Made by a program: the position numbers and the translations under genes
Notes under the pieces: model-generated
What the model was told of the DNA's origin: nothing
Database searches by the model: none
The model's input: the letters and a program-made list of their open reading frames with translations, nothing else
Part shown: one piece after another, positions 52,182-64,000 of the stretch
Layout of the letters: the number at the start of each line of letters is the position of its first letter
Position numbering within the stretch: the stretch's first letter is position 1
DNA from: Dastarcus helophoroides
Lineage: Eukaryota; Arthropoda; Insecta; Coleoptera; Bothrideridae
Length of the DNA stretch: 64,000 nucleotides
NCBI GenBank assembly: GCA_028583605.1
Contig: CM053328.1
Span: 36,598,222 to 36,662,221, forward strand
Reading direction: 5' to 3'

Positions 52182-54980
52182 AGTTTCATTTTAAACATTA
52201 TTGGCGTATCTACAATTTTTTTCTAGGGAATCTGGCCCCTGAAAAATGACGACGGATACATGTACAAAATAAAGATAATTTAAACTTGAAATGATGATTT
52301 CGATAATCCATTTGTGGAATGTTGCTTTAAATAAAATTACCCAAAAAGATTTTCAGCGAGAAGTGTTCATTTTGATTGCTGCATTAATTAACCAATTATT
52401 AAATAATTTTAATTTTCCATTTTTCTCTACAAAAATGTTTAACACTTTTTCAGGCGTAATGTTTTCTTCGACGTGTTTTGATTTTCTAATTAAAACTATA
52501 TTTAAATCAAAAAATTATTTGTAAATTAGGAACTTTTTTCTGTATCCATTTTTTCAAAATGTGAATCTAGAAATTTCGATTTTCTTATTAAATCTAAAAT
52601 TTCATAAATTTTACACTTTCAATTTCTTCTGACATTTTTCACGTAAGTAAAAGTTTCGACTTTTTCAAGATGTTTTGAGTTTTTTCGACGCCTCTAGTTT
52701 TTTTTTTTTCGAAGTTTCAATTTTAACCTGAAAATTTGTTAAAGCCCCATTTTTTAACCAAAACTGTGATATTTTTTTAAATTGCGATTTGAAATGCAGT
52801 TTTGACTTTTTCCCCCAAAATTTTGATTTCATGATCAAAATGTCATTTCAGGACGATTCTCATTTTGTTTTCTAAATAATGACTCTAAATTTAGTTTCTT
52901 TTTTTTAATTCTATTTTATTTTACATTTTTATGTAAAACTACATTTTCAATACAAACGCTAAATTTAGATTTCCTTATCATATTTAACTTAATTATTTAA
53001 ATATTTTCTATAACATCAGATTTTTCTGCAAAGAATATTTTTCTCTACAACTTCCACCTAAGAATCGAAATGTCGAGAAAATTATTAAATACATTTCCAA
53101 TCATTTAAAAAATTGACTTTTTTCTAAATATTTCTAGATTCATTTTCTTTCAAATATTTTGAATTTAACCTCAACATTCCTACTGATTCTCAATATTTTA
53201 AGGATTTAGTTCGATATTTTTAATTTTGAATTTTTTACAGTTTCAGCTTTTCCCTTAGTTAATTTTTTACTTTAAAGTAAAAATTATATGTTTGCTTTTT
53301 TATTTTTTAAAATTTCGATTTTATAATATCCAAATTTGTTAAGTACATCCGATGAGTTATACGCGAATTGTACTTAACGGACGACGTACGATTAAACTTC
53401 AAATTTAAGTTTACAGATCGTCTTCAATATCACCATGAAATATTAAAAAAATTCAAACGATCTATTGCCATATTTAACATAAATGATACAAGTTGTGTAG
53501 GTAAAACTATGTATATTGATAGGCGCATTTAGAATAGGGCAGGGTAGGGCACTTGCCCACCTGGCTCTTAAAGTCGCCGAAAATTTATATTCAATCGAAA
53601 TTTTCAGTTTTTCTTCAGAATTCGTACTTATCTTGAAATTTCGACATTTGTCGATAATTTAAATTTTTTTCACATTTCGTGATTTTTCAAAAAAAAATTC
53701 TGTTTTTAGAAATTTTGATTTTATTTTAAATCCAATCCTTTATGTTCCCAAAAATCTCAATATTTTCGTCCAAGTTTGTTTTCACCTGAAAATTTTGATT
53801 TTTTCTTCAAAATTTGTTTTTTTAAAAACAAAAATTTTTAAAATTAAACATTTTTTAACAAAATTTAACTTTCATCAAATCAACTTTCTCTGCAAAATTT
53901 TTAATTTTTTCGATATTCTCTGAAAAATTTCGAATTTCCTCTCAATTTTGAAGTTTCACTTGAATATTTCAAGCCGATTTCTCAAAATTTCGCCTATTTC
54001 TACAAATTTCTTTATTTTCCTTAATATTTGGATTTTTATGAACATTTCAACCTTATAGAATCTAATTTTCCAAAAATTTTGACTAGCTTCTTAGAGTTCG
54101 CTTTTTTTTTCGAAATCTTGATTTTATATCTCAAAATTTGATACTAAATATTTCAGAAAGTTTCGACTCTCTGCTTGAAGTTCGTCTTTTTATCGAAATC
54201 TTGACTTTTCTTCTTCAAATCTGCCTTTTTCTTAAAAGTTTTTTTAACATCAATAATTCGAAATTTTAAAAATAGTTTTTTTTTGAAATTTCGACATTTT
54301 TCTCAATACGTATTCATGTTGTTTCGAAATTCTGCTATTTTTCTTAATATTCTTTTTTTAATTTATTTCGACTTTTTCAAATTACACTTTCCGGAAATTT
54401 CAAATTGCACTTATCTCAAAATTTTCCTTATTTTTGACATTTTGTCTTTTATCTCGAAATATTTTATGTTTCTGGAATTGTAGGCTTCTTCCCCAAAATT
54501 CTCTAACTTTGATCGGAATGGAATATGGAATGTTAATATAAAAGCAACCATGTTGAGAAACTATTTTTGTGTTTAGTGAAATTGAATTTCTTTACCGAAA
54601 TTTAATTATTATGTTAACATTTAAATAAAAAAGTAAATATTTCGAAAAGAATATGTTTGCCAAATTGCGACTTTTTTTTGTAATTCAACTTTTTTTTTCA
54701 CAAAATTTGACCTTTGAAAATTTCGTCTTTTTTCGACTTTTTTTGGACATTTTCAAATTTATCCACAAGGATATTTAATTTTCTGAAAATTTTGATCTTT
54801 TCTCGAAATTATAACTTTTCTGAATTCAACTTTTGTCGCTCTTTCTTTCCTTTTCTTGGAAATTTGAATATTTTCTAGAAATGTCGACCATTTTCTCGAG
54901 ATTTTGACAGTAATTTTCCAAATTCGTTTTTATTAATGTTCAGTTTTTTCTGATTTTTTTTTAATTTGACTTTGTGGACT
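52182..54980. other. Diffuse AT-rich DNA without gene
   Basis: Recurring TTTCGACTTTTT / AAATTTTGATTTT words. There is one compact hairpin (53338-53378). A CAGGGTAGGGCACTTGCCCA segment near 53541 may be a transposon end. Open frames up to 77 codons are not convincing. Confidence 0.5.
53338..53378. repeat. Short perfect-arm hairpin
   Basis: GTTAAGTACA (53338-53347) and TGTACTTAAC (53369-53378) are exact inverses around 21 bp with ACGCG. The composition stands out from its AT-rich flanks. It may be the remnant of a small inverted-repeat element. Confidence 0.6.
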
Positions 54981-54987
54981 TCCACTT

Positions 54988-55240
54988 GTTCTACAAATCT
55001 TGTCCTCTGAAACCAAGAAAGATAAAAAATACAACAAAAGTTGCTGTAACGCGTTCCGATAGCCAAGCTATCATCTTCGGAGAAAGTATATCATATTAGT
55101 GTCTTTCTGAAGATGATAGTTTGGCTATTGAAACGCGTTAGAGCAATTTCTGTTGTATTTTTTAATATTGTTTGGTTTCAGGGGACAAGATTTGTATATT
55201 AGCTTTGGAACATAACCAAAGACAAGTCTGTTTCACCAAA
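54988..55240. repeat. Foldback family A element, both hairpins present
   Basis: Left arm ACAAATCTTGTCCTCTGAAA to ATAGCCAAGCTATCATCTTC, a spacer GTATATCATATTAGTGTC, then CTGAAGATGATAGT with TTG and GCTATT, GAAACGCGTTAGAGC, and the right arm to AAAGACAAGTCTGTTTCACC. The right stem here is GATAGT/GCTATT, which keeps pairing through G-U pairs. Confidence 0.85.
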
Positions 55241-56425
55241 AAAAAAAGATTTCCACTTGTTTTTCTAAATTCGTTTTATTCTCGGAACAGGAGATACTCC
55301 AAAATTTTAAGTTTTCTTTCTGGAAATTTCTACCTTCTCCAAATTTCGACTTTTTCTTAAAATTCAATTAATTTTTTCAAAATCGGAACAAAATATTAAT
55401 AAAACGTCATAATTTCTAGAATAATATATTTGGAATATTTCAGAAAAAAAGCTTTTCGATTATATTAAAATTTAAATAAAGTAATATACTGAGGAAAATA
55501 TTGTTGGTTATTTCAGTTTTTTTTCCAAATTTAATTTATTCAGGAAATTTTTCAAAGTTTGAAGTTTGACATTCGACATTCTTATCAGTTTAATTTTTCT
55601 TTGCCAATTCTGATATTCTTGAAAATTTAACTCTTCTCTCAAAATTTTGGCCTAACACAAAGATTTCATTTTTTCCCCCAAAATGTCGACTTATAATTTT
55701 TTTTTCCTCTTTCTATAATGTGAACCGTTTGTAAAGATTTTCTGTTTTTTTTCCAAAAATTTTAAATTGAAACTAGAATCGTTGATTGAATACTATATTC
55801 AATCAATGCTAGAATTATTGAAGTTAGAGTTAATGGGTCCAATCTGGCAGTATTTATGGCCAGAGAGGTACTTTATGATAATATTTTATGATATTGCGTC
55901 GAGTCACTTTGTCACAGAGCACACGTTTTTATCCCTGGAATCCCGTAGTGCGTAGGATAACTGTACCACTAATTATTTCATGTTTCAGACTTGAGAAATT
56001 TTAAAATAATTTGTATTATGATATCATAAAATATCAGGGTTTTATTTTTGGGTTGGTAACCTAATATTCTGGGATGGGCACGGCCCACCCGGCCCCCCCT
56101 ATATACGCCAATGTTAAACATTAATATTTTTTTCCGTCTTCTAAAGTTACGTTTTAAATTTTTACTTGATTGTTAAAATGTTGAGTGTAATTGACCCTTT
56201 TTTTAATAAAATGGGATTTGTTCCAAAATTTCTATATTTTTCTAATTTCAAGTGGAAAACTAAAATGTAGCCCCCTCCCTTAGTAAATTTCTGGGTTTGT
56301 CTCTGTACACAATTGTAGGCAATATTTTATCAACCATAATAACCACTGCAGATTGGTTTCTCTTTTATATGTACTGTGCCATAACCCCAAAACAAAATTG
56401 TTAACAGTTGAGTCCTTAGGTTGAG
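55241..56425. other. AT-rich DNA with transposon-end-like GC patch, no gene
   Basis: Positions 56065-56110 (GGGCACGGCCCACCCGGCCC, CCCTATATACGCCAATG) look like the end of a transposon of the 'GCGTAG...GGGGGC' kind. Related pieces are at 56270-56290 and 57025-57060. The 62-codon frame at 55767-55955 has no recognisable domain. Confidence 0.4.
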
Positions 56426-56429
56426 TTTT

Positions 56430-56592
56430 ACTAGAATAAAAAAAGCCTAAAGGGTATCCCCAAAAATACTTTACATTTTAGTGAAAGTTTCATTAAAATC
56501 CATTTAGCAGTTTCCAAGATTAGCTCGGACAAAGACCAGTCGACAGACAGGCAGACACTTGAGCGCTTCAATTTTATTAATACGGATAACAA
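56430..56592 (+). repeat. 3' tail of an RTE-like LINE
   Basis: GTGAAAGTTTCATTAAAATC, CATTTAGCAGTTTCCAAGAT, TAGCTCGGACAAAGACCAG, GACAGACAGGCAGACACTTG and TTTATTAATACGGATAAC follow in the order typical of arthropod RTE-class LINE 3' ends (primer-like 'AAAATC.GTT.AG.AGTTT', CAGACAGACAG run, TATTA.TA.GGAT end). No coding part is present. Confidence 0.72.
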
Positions 56593-56599
56593 TTCGGGA

Positions 56600-59500
56600 A
56601 AATTATTAAAATTTTGAATTAAGATTTAAGATTATACTAGAAGTTTTTGGTCATGTCATTTCAAAATTCCAATTTTAAATTCCAAATTTCGAACATTTTA
56701 ATATTTTGACGAAAAAAGTCGTTTCTATAAGGAAACATTAAAATGTTAGAAAAAATGACAATTTTTTGGTCAATCTACAATGTTAGAGAAAAAGTCGTAC
56801 CAATAAAAATTCTAAATCTGATAAGAAGTTATTGAATTTTTGAGTTAATGGTTTTTTAGAGCAGCCTTTGTTTTCTTTTAATCTTTCTTGGATTCAGAAT
56901 TTTTGAGTTTAAATACTTTAATTTCGAACGCGGATATTAAGGAAAAAAATCAACACCTTCATAAAAATAAACGAAAATTCGACATTATGGAAAAAACTCA
57001 AAATTTTATTATTAAAGCAGCAACATAAGCGTAGCCAGAATTTTCTTCAAAGAGGGGCCATAATCATTCTCAAAAATGTATGGGCAAAAATAGAAAACCT
57101 TCCGGCTGAGTAACATATAGTTTCATCTAAAAATTACACGAAGTTGGGAGATCGAATTTTCAAATTTAAGTCGAAATTTCAAAAAAAAAACTAAACCTTA
57201 AGAAAAAACCTTATGGAGAACTTGAAGAAATGTAGAAATTTCGAAAAAGTCGAAATTTCAAAAAAGGCCGAATTTCCAAAAGTCGATTTTTCTAAAAAAA
57301 GTGGTAATTCCCAAAACATGTCGAATTTAGATAAAAAGAAATTGCAATTTTCAAAACTATTTCTCGGAATTTTTCTCTTTATTAAATTTTGATCCAATTT
57401 TAGAAAAATGAATGAATTTTGTGAAAAAGTAGAAATCTTTAGAAAATATTCACTTTTAATTTTTTTTGTAAATTGATATTTCAAATGAAGTCTAAATATT
57501 TCTAAAAATAATCCAAAGTTTGCAAAAATGATGAGATTTTCAAAAAATTGACAATTTGAAAAAGGCATAAATTTTGGAAAAAGTTTAAACATATCAAACT
57601 CGAAAATTTTGAATCAATATATTCAAAGAAAAATGTCAACTTTGAAAATAGATTGTTAAAATTTCCATTTGAAATTTTCAAGAGAACTAAAAATTTTGAG
57701 AAAGTAGGTTTTCAAAAAATTTTAAAATTTGAAAAAGCAGCGAAATTTTTAAATAAATTTGAAATTTAAAGAATTAAAATATTGAAAAATAGTCCAAATT
57801 TCCAGAAGGGTCGAAATTTTGAAAAAAAATTGACCTTTTGATAAAAGGCAAAAAATTTGGCAAAATATTCGGGAAACTTCAAATTTTACAAAATATTAAA
57901 AAACTCAAAGTCTAAATTTCTAAAAAATTGAAATTTTTCCAAAAATAATCCAAAGTTTCAAAAATGAAAAAAATTTCAGAATAATTGACAATTTGAAAAT
58001 CGGCAAAATGTTCAAAAAATCACAATTCAAATTTTGAAAAAATCTACCATAAATTTTTAGAAAGTCGAAATTTTTCGGAAATTTGGAAAAAAATTGATAC
58101 ACTTTTTTAAGTGCACAAATTTAAAAAAGGTAGACATTTTCAAAAAAGTTTAAACCTTTAAAAGCTCGAAAATTTGGAACTAAGATTTTCAAAAAAAAAT
58201 TGTAATTTTTAAATTGAAAAGGTAAAATTTTCTAAAAGATCATTTTTTCAAAATGGGTCAAAATTTTGAGAGAGTTGATTTTCAAACAGTATAAAAAAAT
58301 TTTCGAATATATTTGAAATTAAAACAAAAAATATCGAATTTTAACAGAAACGTAAAAGTTTGGAAAATAACATGAATTTCGAACAAATAGTTGAAATATA
58401 ATAGAAATCAAATTTAAAAAAGAAAGTAAAAAACAGAGAATTAACAAAAAAGACTTCGAAAAAAATCACGATTTTTGAAAAATACGTTTCAATTTCGAGG
58501 AAAAGATTGCACTTTCTAAAAAATATTCCAAATTTTCAACAGAAAATCCAATTTTAAGAGAGACATTGGAATTTTAAGAATAAACTAGTAAATGATTTCC
58601 AAGAAACCATTTTCAAGAAAAAAATTTGGAAAAGTCGAAATTTTCAGTATATCATATTAAAAATAAAAACTTTAACCTTTCTCTAAAACTTTAGGAATAT
58701 CAAAATTGGGAATAAAGTTAAAATTTTTAAAGTTCGAATTTTGTGAAAGGACGCAATTTCAGAAAAAGTCCAATTTTGAGAAAGAGAAGTCGCATTTTCC
58801 AAAAACTTTGCTCTCAAAATTGGAAATTCAGTAAAAACGTTGAATTTACAAGAAATCTTTTTTTCGTAATCCCCTAAAATGACTCTCTCAACATTTTTAT
58901 TACCATTCCGATCCAATTTAGGGAGAATCGTGAACATTTTTAAAAACATAAAACATTACATTTTGAAATTTAAGTGGAAATTTGTTGACAAAGACAAATA
59001 TTTAAAAAATGGCACAATTTTAAATTAAATAAACGATTTTTGAAACAAAAGTTCAAAAAATAAAATCGAAATTTTAAAAAAGACGAATTTTGAGAAAAAG
59101 CGAATTTTAGGAAAAAGCGAATTTTAAGAAAAAGGATATTTTAGAAGAAAAAATCAAAATTTTGAGAAATAAAAAACTAATTTATCAGAAAAAAAGCAAA
59201 ATTTTTAGAAATATTAAATAACGGATATCGAGATAAAAAGCGAAATTCTGAAAAACAAAACGAATTAACCAGAAAAAGGGCAACATTTCTAGAAATATTA
59301 AATATCGGATATTAAGATAAAAATCAAAATTTCATAGAAAAGGCAAACTTTAAGAAACCAGTCCAAATTTCGAAAAAAATCACATTCGAAAAGATCAAAA
59401 TTTTCAGAAAAAGTTAAATGTTTAGAAAATACCGAAATTTGGAGAAAAAAACGAAATTTCGAAACATTGAAATGGACAAATCAAAATTTTCCAGAGAAAG

Positions 59501-59640
59501 TCAAATTTTCAGAAAAAAAGTCGAAATTTTGAAAAAAATAATCGAAACTCCGAGAAAAGGACGAAATCGCGAGAAAATGACCGAAACTTTACGAAACAGA
59601 TGTAAATTTTGAAAAAAGGGGCTTAATCTTAGTAAAAATT
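56600..59640. other. Diffuse AT-rich repeat DNA
   Basis: Dense GTCGAAATTTT / GAAAAAGTC words throughout. Positions 57480-57900 resemble 45480-46060 (ATAATCCAAAGTTTGCAAAA, GATGAGATTTTC), which implies an old segmental copy. Positions 56855-56898 hold a family A scrap (GAGCAGCCTTTGTTTTC, TTTAATCTTTCTTGGATTCA). No gene was seen; the 133-codon minus frame at 57191-57592 is Phe/Leu/Lys-rich noise from this composition. Confidence 0.6.
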
Positions 59641-59641
59641 T

Positions 59642-60337
59642 AAAATTTCCTAGAAAGAGCCAAATTTATGAAAATTTGGGAAAAAGCGAATTTTAAGAAA
59701 AAAAAATTGAAATTTGAAGGAAAAAATCGAAATTTCTAGGACGAATATTTATTTTTTTTAATTGCTTAACTCAGAGGAAGACAGGGGCCCTACCTTGCCT
59801 CAATGTGGCTTCAAAAAATGTCCCATATTGCGATACTTGTCAAAATTTGAACAAACCTAGTGAATCCTAGTGAAAATTCGAAATTTCCTAAAAAGAGCCA
59901 AATTTATGAAAATTTGGGAAAAAGCAAATTTTAAGAAAAAAAAAATTGAAATTTGAAGGAAAAAATCGAAATTTCTAAGATGAATATTTATTTTTTTTAC
60001 TTGCCTAACTCAGAGGAAGACAGGGGCCCTACCTTGCCTCAATGTGGCTTCAAAAAATGTCCCATATTACGATACATGTCAAAATTTGAACAAACCTAGT
60101 GAATCCTAGTGAAAATTCGAAATTTCCTGAAAAGAGCCAAATTTATGAAAATTTGAGAAAAAGCAAATTTTAAGAAAAAAAATTGAAATTAGGGGAAAAA
60201 ATCGATATTTCTAGGGTAAGTATTTATTTTTTTCTTAATTTCTCAACTCGGGGGAAGACAGGGGCCCTACCTTGCCTCAATATGGTTTCAAAAAATGTCC
60301 CATATTGCGATACACGTCAAAATTTGAACAAACAAGT
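59642..60337. repeat. Tandem repeat of about 239 bp, three units
   Basis: AAATTTCCTAGAAAGAGCC and variants begin units near 59644, 59881 and 60120. Each contains GAAGACAGGGGCCCTACCTT, GCCTCAATGTGGCTTC, ATGTCCCATATTGCGATAC and CAAAATTTGAACAAACC. The GGGGCCC patch is a GC island in otherwise AT-rich DNA. Units are highly similar. Confidence 0.92.
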
Positions 60338-60469
60338 TGAAACTTCCAGAAATGTCGCTTAAAAAAGACATGAAATTACTAAGAAAATTTTTTCAGAATT
60401 TTCGTCCTTTTACAAAAATTTTAGATTTCCAAAAAATATACTTTTTTGGTCAGAAGATCGACCAAATAT

Positions 60470-62340
60470 TAAAGAAAAGGCAAACTTTACTAAACAAGCT
60501 GGAATTTGCAGAAATAAAAAAAAGTTGAAATTTTCAGAAACAGTCATATTTTGAGAAATGGCAAACTTTCAGAAAGAAATGACAAAACCATAATTGGTTA
60601 GAGAAGTTGAATTTTATGAATAAATGCATTTAAAAAAAAGACAATTTCCCAAAAAAATGAAATTTGAGAAAAAAATCAAAATTCCAAATCAAGGAAACAG
60701 CAAATTTTACTAAACAAGCTGGAATTTGCAGAAATAAAAAAAGTCGAAATTTTCAAAAAGAGTCGAATTTTGAGAAAGGCAAAATTTCAGAAAAGAAACG
60801 ACGAACTTAAATAAAAATTTGAAATTTTGACAAGGCCATAATTAGTTAGAAAAGTCGAATTTTATAAATAAATGCGTTTCAAAACAAAGACCACCCTCCC
60901 CCCAAAAAAACGAAATTTGAGATAAAAGTAATAATTTCAAATCAAGGAAACGGCAAATTTTACTAAATAAGCTGGAATTAGCAGAAATAACAAATATCGA
61001 CATTTTCAAAAAGAGTCGAACTTCGAGAAATGTCAAAATTTCAGAAAAGAAACTACGAACTTAAATGAAAATTTGAAATTTTGACAAAGCCATAATTTGT
61101 TAGAGAATTTTATGAATAAATCCGTTTCAAACATAGACAATTTTCCAACAACAAAAAAATGAAATTTGAGAAAAAAGTCGAAATTTCAAATCAAGGAAAC
61201 AGCCAATTTCACTAAACAAGCTGGAATTTGCAGAAATAAAAAAATCCAAATTTTCAAAAAGAGTCGAATTTCGAGAAAGGCAAAATTTCAAAAAAGAAAC
61301 GACGAACTTGAATAAAAATTTGAAATTTTGACAAAGCCATAATTGGTTAGAAAAGTCGAATTTTATGAATAAATGCGTTTCAAAAATAGACAATTTTCCA
61401 ACAAAAACAACGAAATTTGAGAAAAAAGTCGAAATTTCAAATCAAGGAAATGGCAAATTTTATGAAACAAGCTGCAATTTACAGAAAAAAAGTCGAAATT
61501 TTCAAAAAGAGTCGAATTTCGAGAAAGGCAAAATTTCAAAAAAGAAACGACCAACTTGAATAAAAATTTCAAAAAAATAGACAATTTCTCAACAAAAAAA
61601 CATCGAAATTTAATAAAAAAAAGTCGAAATTTTAAATCAAGGAATTTGCAGAAGAAAAAAGTCGAAATTTTCAAACAGAGTCGAATTTTGAGAAATGACA
61701 AAATTTCAGAATAAAAACGACGATCTTAAATAAAAATTTGAAATTTTGACAGTCATAACTGGTAAAAGAAGTCGAATTTTGTGAATAAATGTGTCAAAAA
61801 AAGACAATTTCCCAAGGAAAAACGAAAATTGAGAAAAAAGTCGAAACTTCAAATCAAGTAAACGGCAAATTTCACTAAACAAGCTGGAATTTGCAGGAAA
61901 AAAGATCCAAATTTTCAAAAAGAATCGAATTTCGAGAAATGATAAAATTTCAGAAAAGAAACGACGATCTTTCATAAAAATTTGAAATTTTGACAGCCAT
62001 AATTGGTAAATGAAGTCGAATTTTGTGAATAAGTGCGTTTCAAAAAAAGGACAATTTCCCAAAAAAACGTTTGAGAAAAAAGTCGAAATTTCAAATCAAG
62101 GAAACGGCAAATTTTACTAAACAAGCTGGAATTTGCAAAAAAATCGAACTTTTCAAAAAGAGTCTAATTTCGAGAAATGGCAAAATTTCAATGCAGAAAC
62201 GACAAACTTAAATAAAAATTTGAAATGTTGACTAAACCATAATTGGTAAAAGAAGTCGAATGCGATTCAAAAAAAAGACAATTTCGCAAAAAAACCAAAT
62301 TTGAGAAAAACGTCGAAATTTTAAAATAATGTTTCAGGGA
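60470..62340. repeat. Tandem satellite, about 250-bp monomer
   Basis: AAACAAGCTGGAATTTGCAG and variants recur near 60493, 60713, 60965, 61216, 61466, 61876 and 62120. Most intervals are 250 bp, and a shorter unit (61560-61680) lacks part of the monomer. Each also has CATAATTGGTTAGA, AAAAGAGTCGAATTTCGAGA and AGAAACGACGAAC. The Phe/Leu-rich minus-strand frames (60842-62062) follow the period and are not genes. Confidence 0.92.
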
Positions 62341-62686
62341 AAGGGTAAAGGATGAATTTTAAAGAATAAGAGAACATTTTTTGGAAAAAGTCGTCCAGTT
62401 GAAAGGATACAAATTTCCCCATTCGTATTCTAGCTACCCATATGGTTTACCATTTGTTAGAAGTTATACATTCAATTTTAAATATTTCAACTTTAAACTC
62501 CTAATTTGTTGGAGAAAGGCAATCTACATAAAAACACAAAATTTCGAACAAAAATTCGAAAAGGTCAAAAATTTGTGAGTGAAGCCGAGAAAAATCTAAA
62601 TTTTTTTCAAGATAACTCGGCTTCCAAATTAAAACTCTGAAAAACAGAGAGTAAGAAAAAATGTCTAGAAAAGAAAACAAACGGGA

Positions 62687-62698
62687 GGGGGGGGGGGG
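62687..62698 (+). repeat. Poly-G tract
   Basis: Twelve consecutive G follow GGGA. This is exceptional in this AT-rich window, and its length in the assembly may be unreliable. Confidence 0.85.
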
Positions 62699-62759
62699 TG
62701 TAACTCCGGAAACTGAACTGAAGTCGAAAAATTTATAAAATTTTCATTCCTCTTTAAAT

Positions 62760-64000
62760 TTGAGTTGCGGTTTCAACTCGATAATACTCCTGAACTTCCT
62801 ACAATCCTTTGAAGTGTATTAAAAGTTGCCTAATGTAAAAATAGAGAATTTATATTTTTAACCAACACCCACAAACTTTGAAAGCAATTAATTTTCTCTT
62901 ATCTTTGGAGAATCTACTTCCCACTAATTCCAAAAATTTGAGCGTCAAGATCTGCGAATGATTATCAATTGTACAATACCAGTTTACTATTTTAGGTTTT
63001 AACAATAAATATGTGCTCGTATTATAACGATTTACATTTCATAAAAGCGAGGAGAAATCTCAGCTCGTTTCATACAACGCTTGACCATAATTACAAAAAG
63101 TTTCAGCCGGAAATACGAATTAATCGCCAGCAATGAGATAAAACCGTGAATGTTTTTAACATTGAATTATATAAATATGCAGCATAGCATTCCGAGAAAC
63201 ATGCTGTGATACAGTTACTGAATTAAACTTAATCTGGTTATTAAAATATCTGCGGCGAAATTTATTGCAATAAAAGTCATAAATTTCAACGCTAACAATG
63301 TTGTTAATTCGAAAAAAATCGCCCTTGTTCAAGCCGCGGGCGGGCTGCGGGGCCACAACTGACAAGTTATGTATAAAATGATAAACACGGTTGGGGTTTT
63401 TTTACATCGCAGCTCGCCGGACAAACTGTATTTAATTCTTCGCATAATTTTCTTTAAACTTTTACTGATAAATTCGCCGATTCCAGCTCCATAACAGGAT
63501 TAAATAATATGCGTAGTATTTAATTATAAAAGTGAAAATTACCGCTGTTGTCGAGTTAAATAGAAATCTTATTTATATCAATGATTAGATTGGACACTTT
63601 ATTTCGCCTTTCAGTTTTAATAAATCTGTTTGTGTGCGAGTTCAAGTGATAGTAAATATTTAGATGAATGGCATTCATCGCCTAATTGTCTAAAAAAGTC
63701 GAACTATCACCTAATTAGCATTAAATTTCTAGTTTGTCATTATTTATAACACCTGCCTGCTGATTGTAGACAAAGCGAATTCGTTAGATTTGGAGATAAC
63801 CATTTTAATATGGGTTCGATAGTGTTAATTGGACCAAAAAATTCGAAAGCGGTTTAAGGTTAATTTTTTAAAGAAATTCATCTAAACTATCAGTGAATAC
63901 TTAAGAAATATTCCGAAAGCTATGTTTGTACAAAAAAAAATAAATAAAATTATTACCTCTTTGGGAATGAAACTTCTCTAAAACAAATGATTTTTTCCAA
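62760..64000. promoter_or_regulatory. Unique DNA with many homeodomain-type sites; possible regulatory region
   Basis: The repeat words end near 62750. Sequence complexity rises and TAATTA/TTTAT/GATTA-type words cluster (for example GATTAAATAATATGCG, ACCTAATTAGCATTAAATTT, TCTTATTTATATCAATGATT). GTTCAAGCCGCGGGCGGGCT (63327-63346) is the most GC-rich point. No convincing open frame is present. A cis-regulatory role for a gene beyond the window is inferred. Confidence 0.35.

Noticed and set aside
55767..55955. 62-codon plus-strand frame
   Set aside because: No domain, promoter or splice signal is evident; coding character is not better than expected for a short unique stretch.
57191..57592. 133-codon Phe/Leu/Lys-rich minus-strand frame
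   Set aside because: It arises from the TTC/TTT/AAA-rich diffuse repeat background; similar frames occur throughout 49-62 kb.

Overview
The window is AT-rich nuclear DNA of a metazoan, most likely an insect. Both recognisable genes have a four-codon first coding exon that splits a signal peptide, which is the usual layout of insect cuticle-type secreted proteins. The mobile elements (mariner, pogo/Tigger-like, RTE-like LINE tail, tRNA-derived SINE, Penelope-like or retrozyme-like sequence) also fit an insect. I cannot name the species.

Only two genes are convincing. One (13927-15648, +) encodes a secreted, Tyr-rich protein with a basic His/Lys/Cys tail. The other (24762-25744, +) encodes a secreted protein with a very long His-rich tail and has a clear TATA promoter. 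Both change reading frame in mid-gene, so each is either a young pseudogene or carries assembly indels. A short acidic ORF at 16823-17168 is a weaker candidate.

Layout: 0.7-9.1 kb holds two satellites (about 270 and 207 bp) present as a duplicated composite block, with a 536-bp retro-insertion inside. At 9.4-9.9 kb is a foldback element, and at 10.4-13.5 kb a 417-bp tandem array. Gene 1 follows, then a shattered LINE at 16.2-16.9 kb. From 17 to 24 kb there are long tandem and dispersed repeats, a 155-bp array, a GC-rich 13-bp minisatellite and a SINE. Gene 2 follows. From 26 to 34 kb are copies of a hairpin-bearing repeat, many foldback elements, a 2.1-kb inverted repeat and a 235-bp satellite. 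At 35.1-39.5 kb is one mariner whose transposase core has been tandemly amplified five-fold. Then come a pogo-like element with a 580-bp tandem duplication (41.6-43.1 kb), a 2-kb foldback (43.4-45.4 kb), an eight-unit 71-bp array (46.5-47.0 kb) and a transposon with 670-bp inverted repeats (47.9-49.7 kb). The remainder to 62.7 kb is mostly diffuse AT-rich repeat DNA built on a GTCGAAATTTT-like motif, with two further arrays at 59.6-62.3 kb. Stretches at 50.8-51.2 and 62.8-64 kb look like unique, possibly regulatory DNA.

The most interesting signal is RNA. Two unrelated repeat families carry sequences that fold as complete minimal type I hammerhead ribozymes (8234-8280 minus; 33597-33639 plus). 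A second copy of the first family ends within 1-3 nt of the predicted self-cleavage site. The most abundant repeat, a foldback family present about twenty times, carries a hammerhead-like stem-loop with compensatory stem changes but one extra base in the core. I read the window as a landscape in which ribozyme-bearing retroelements seeded much of the repeat fraction.
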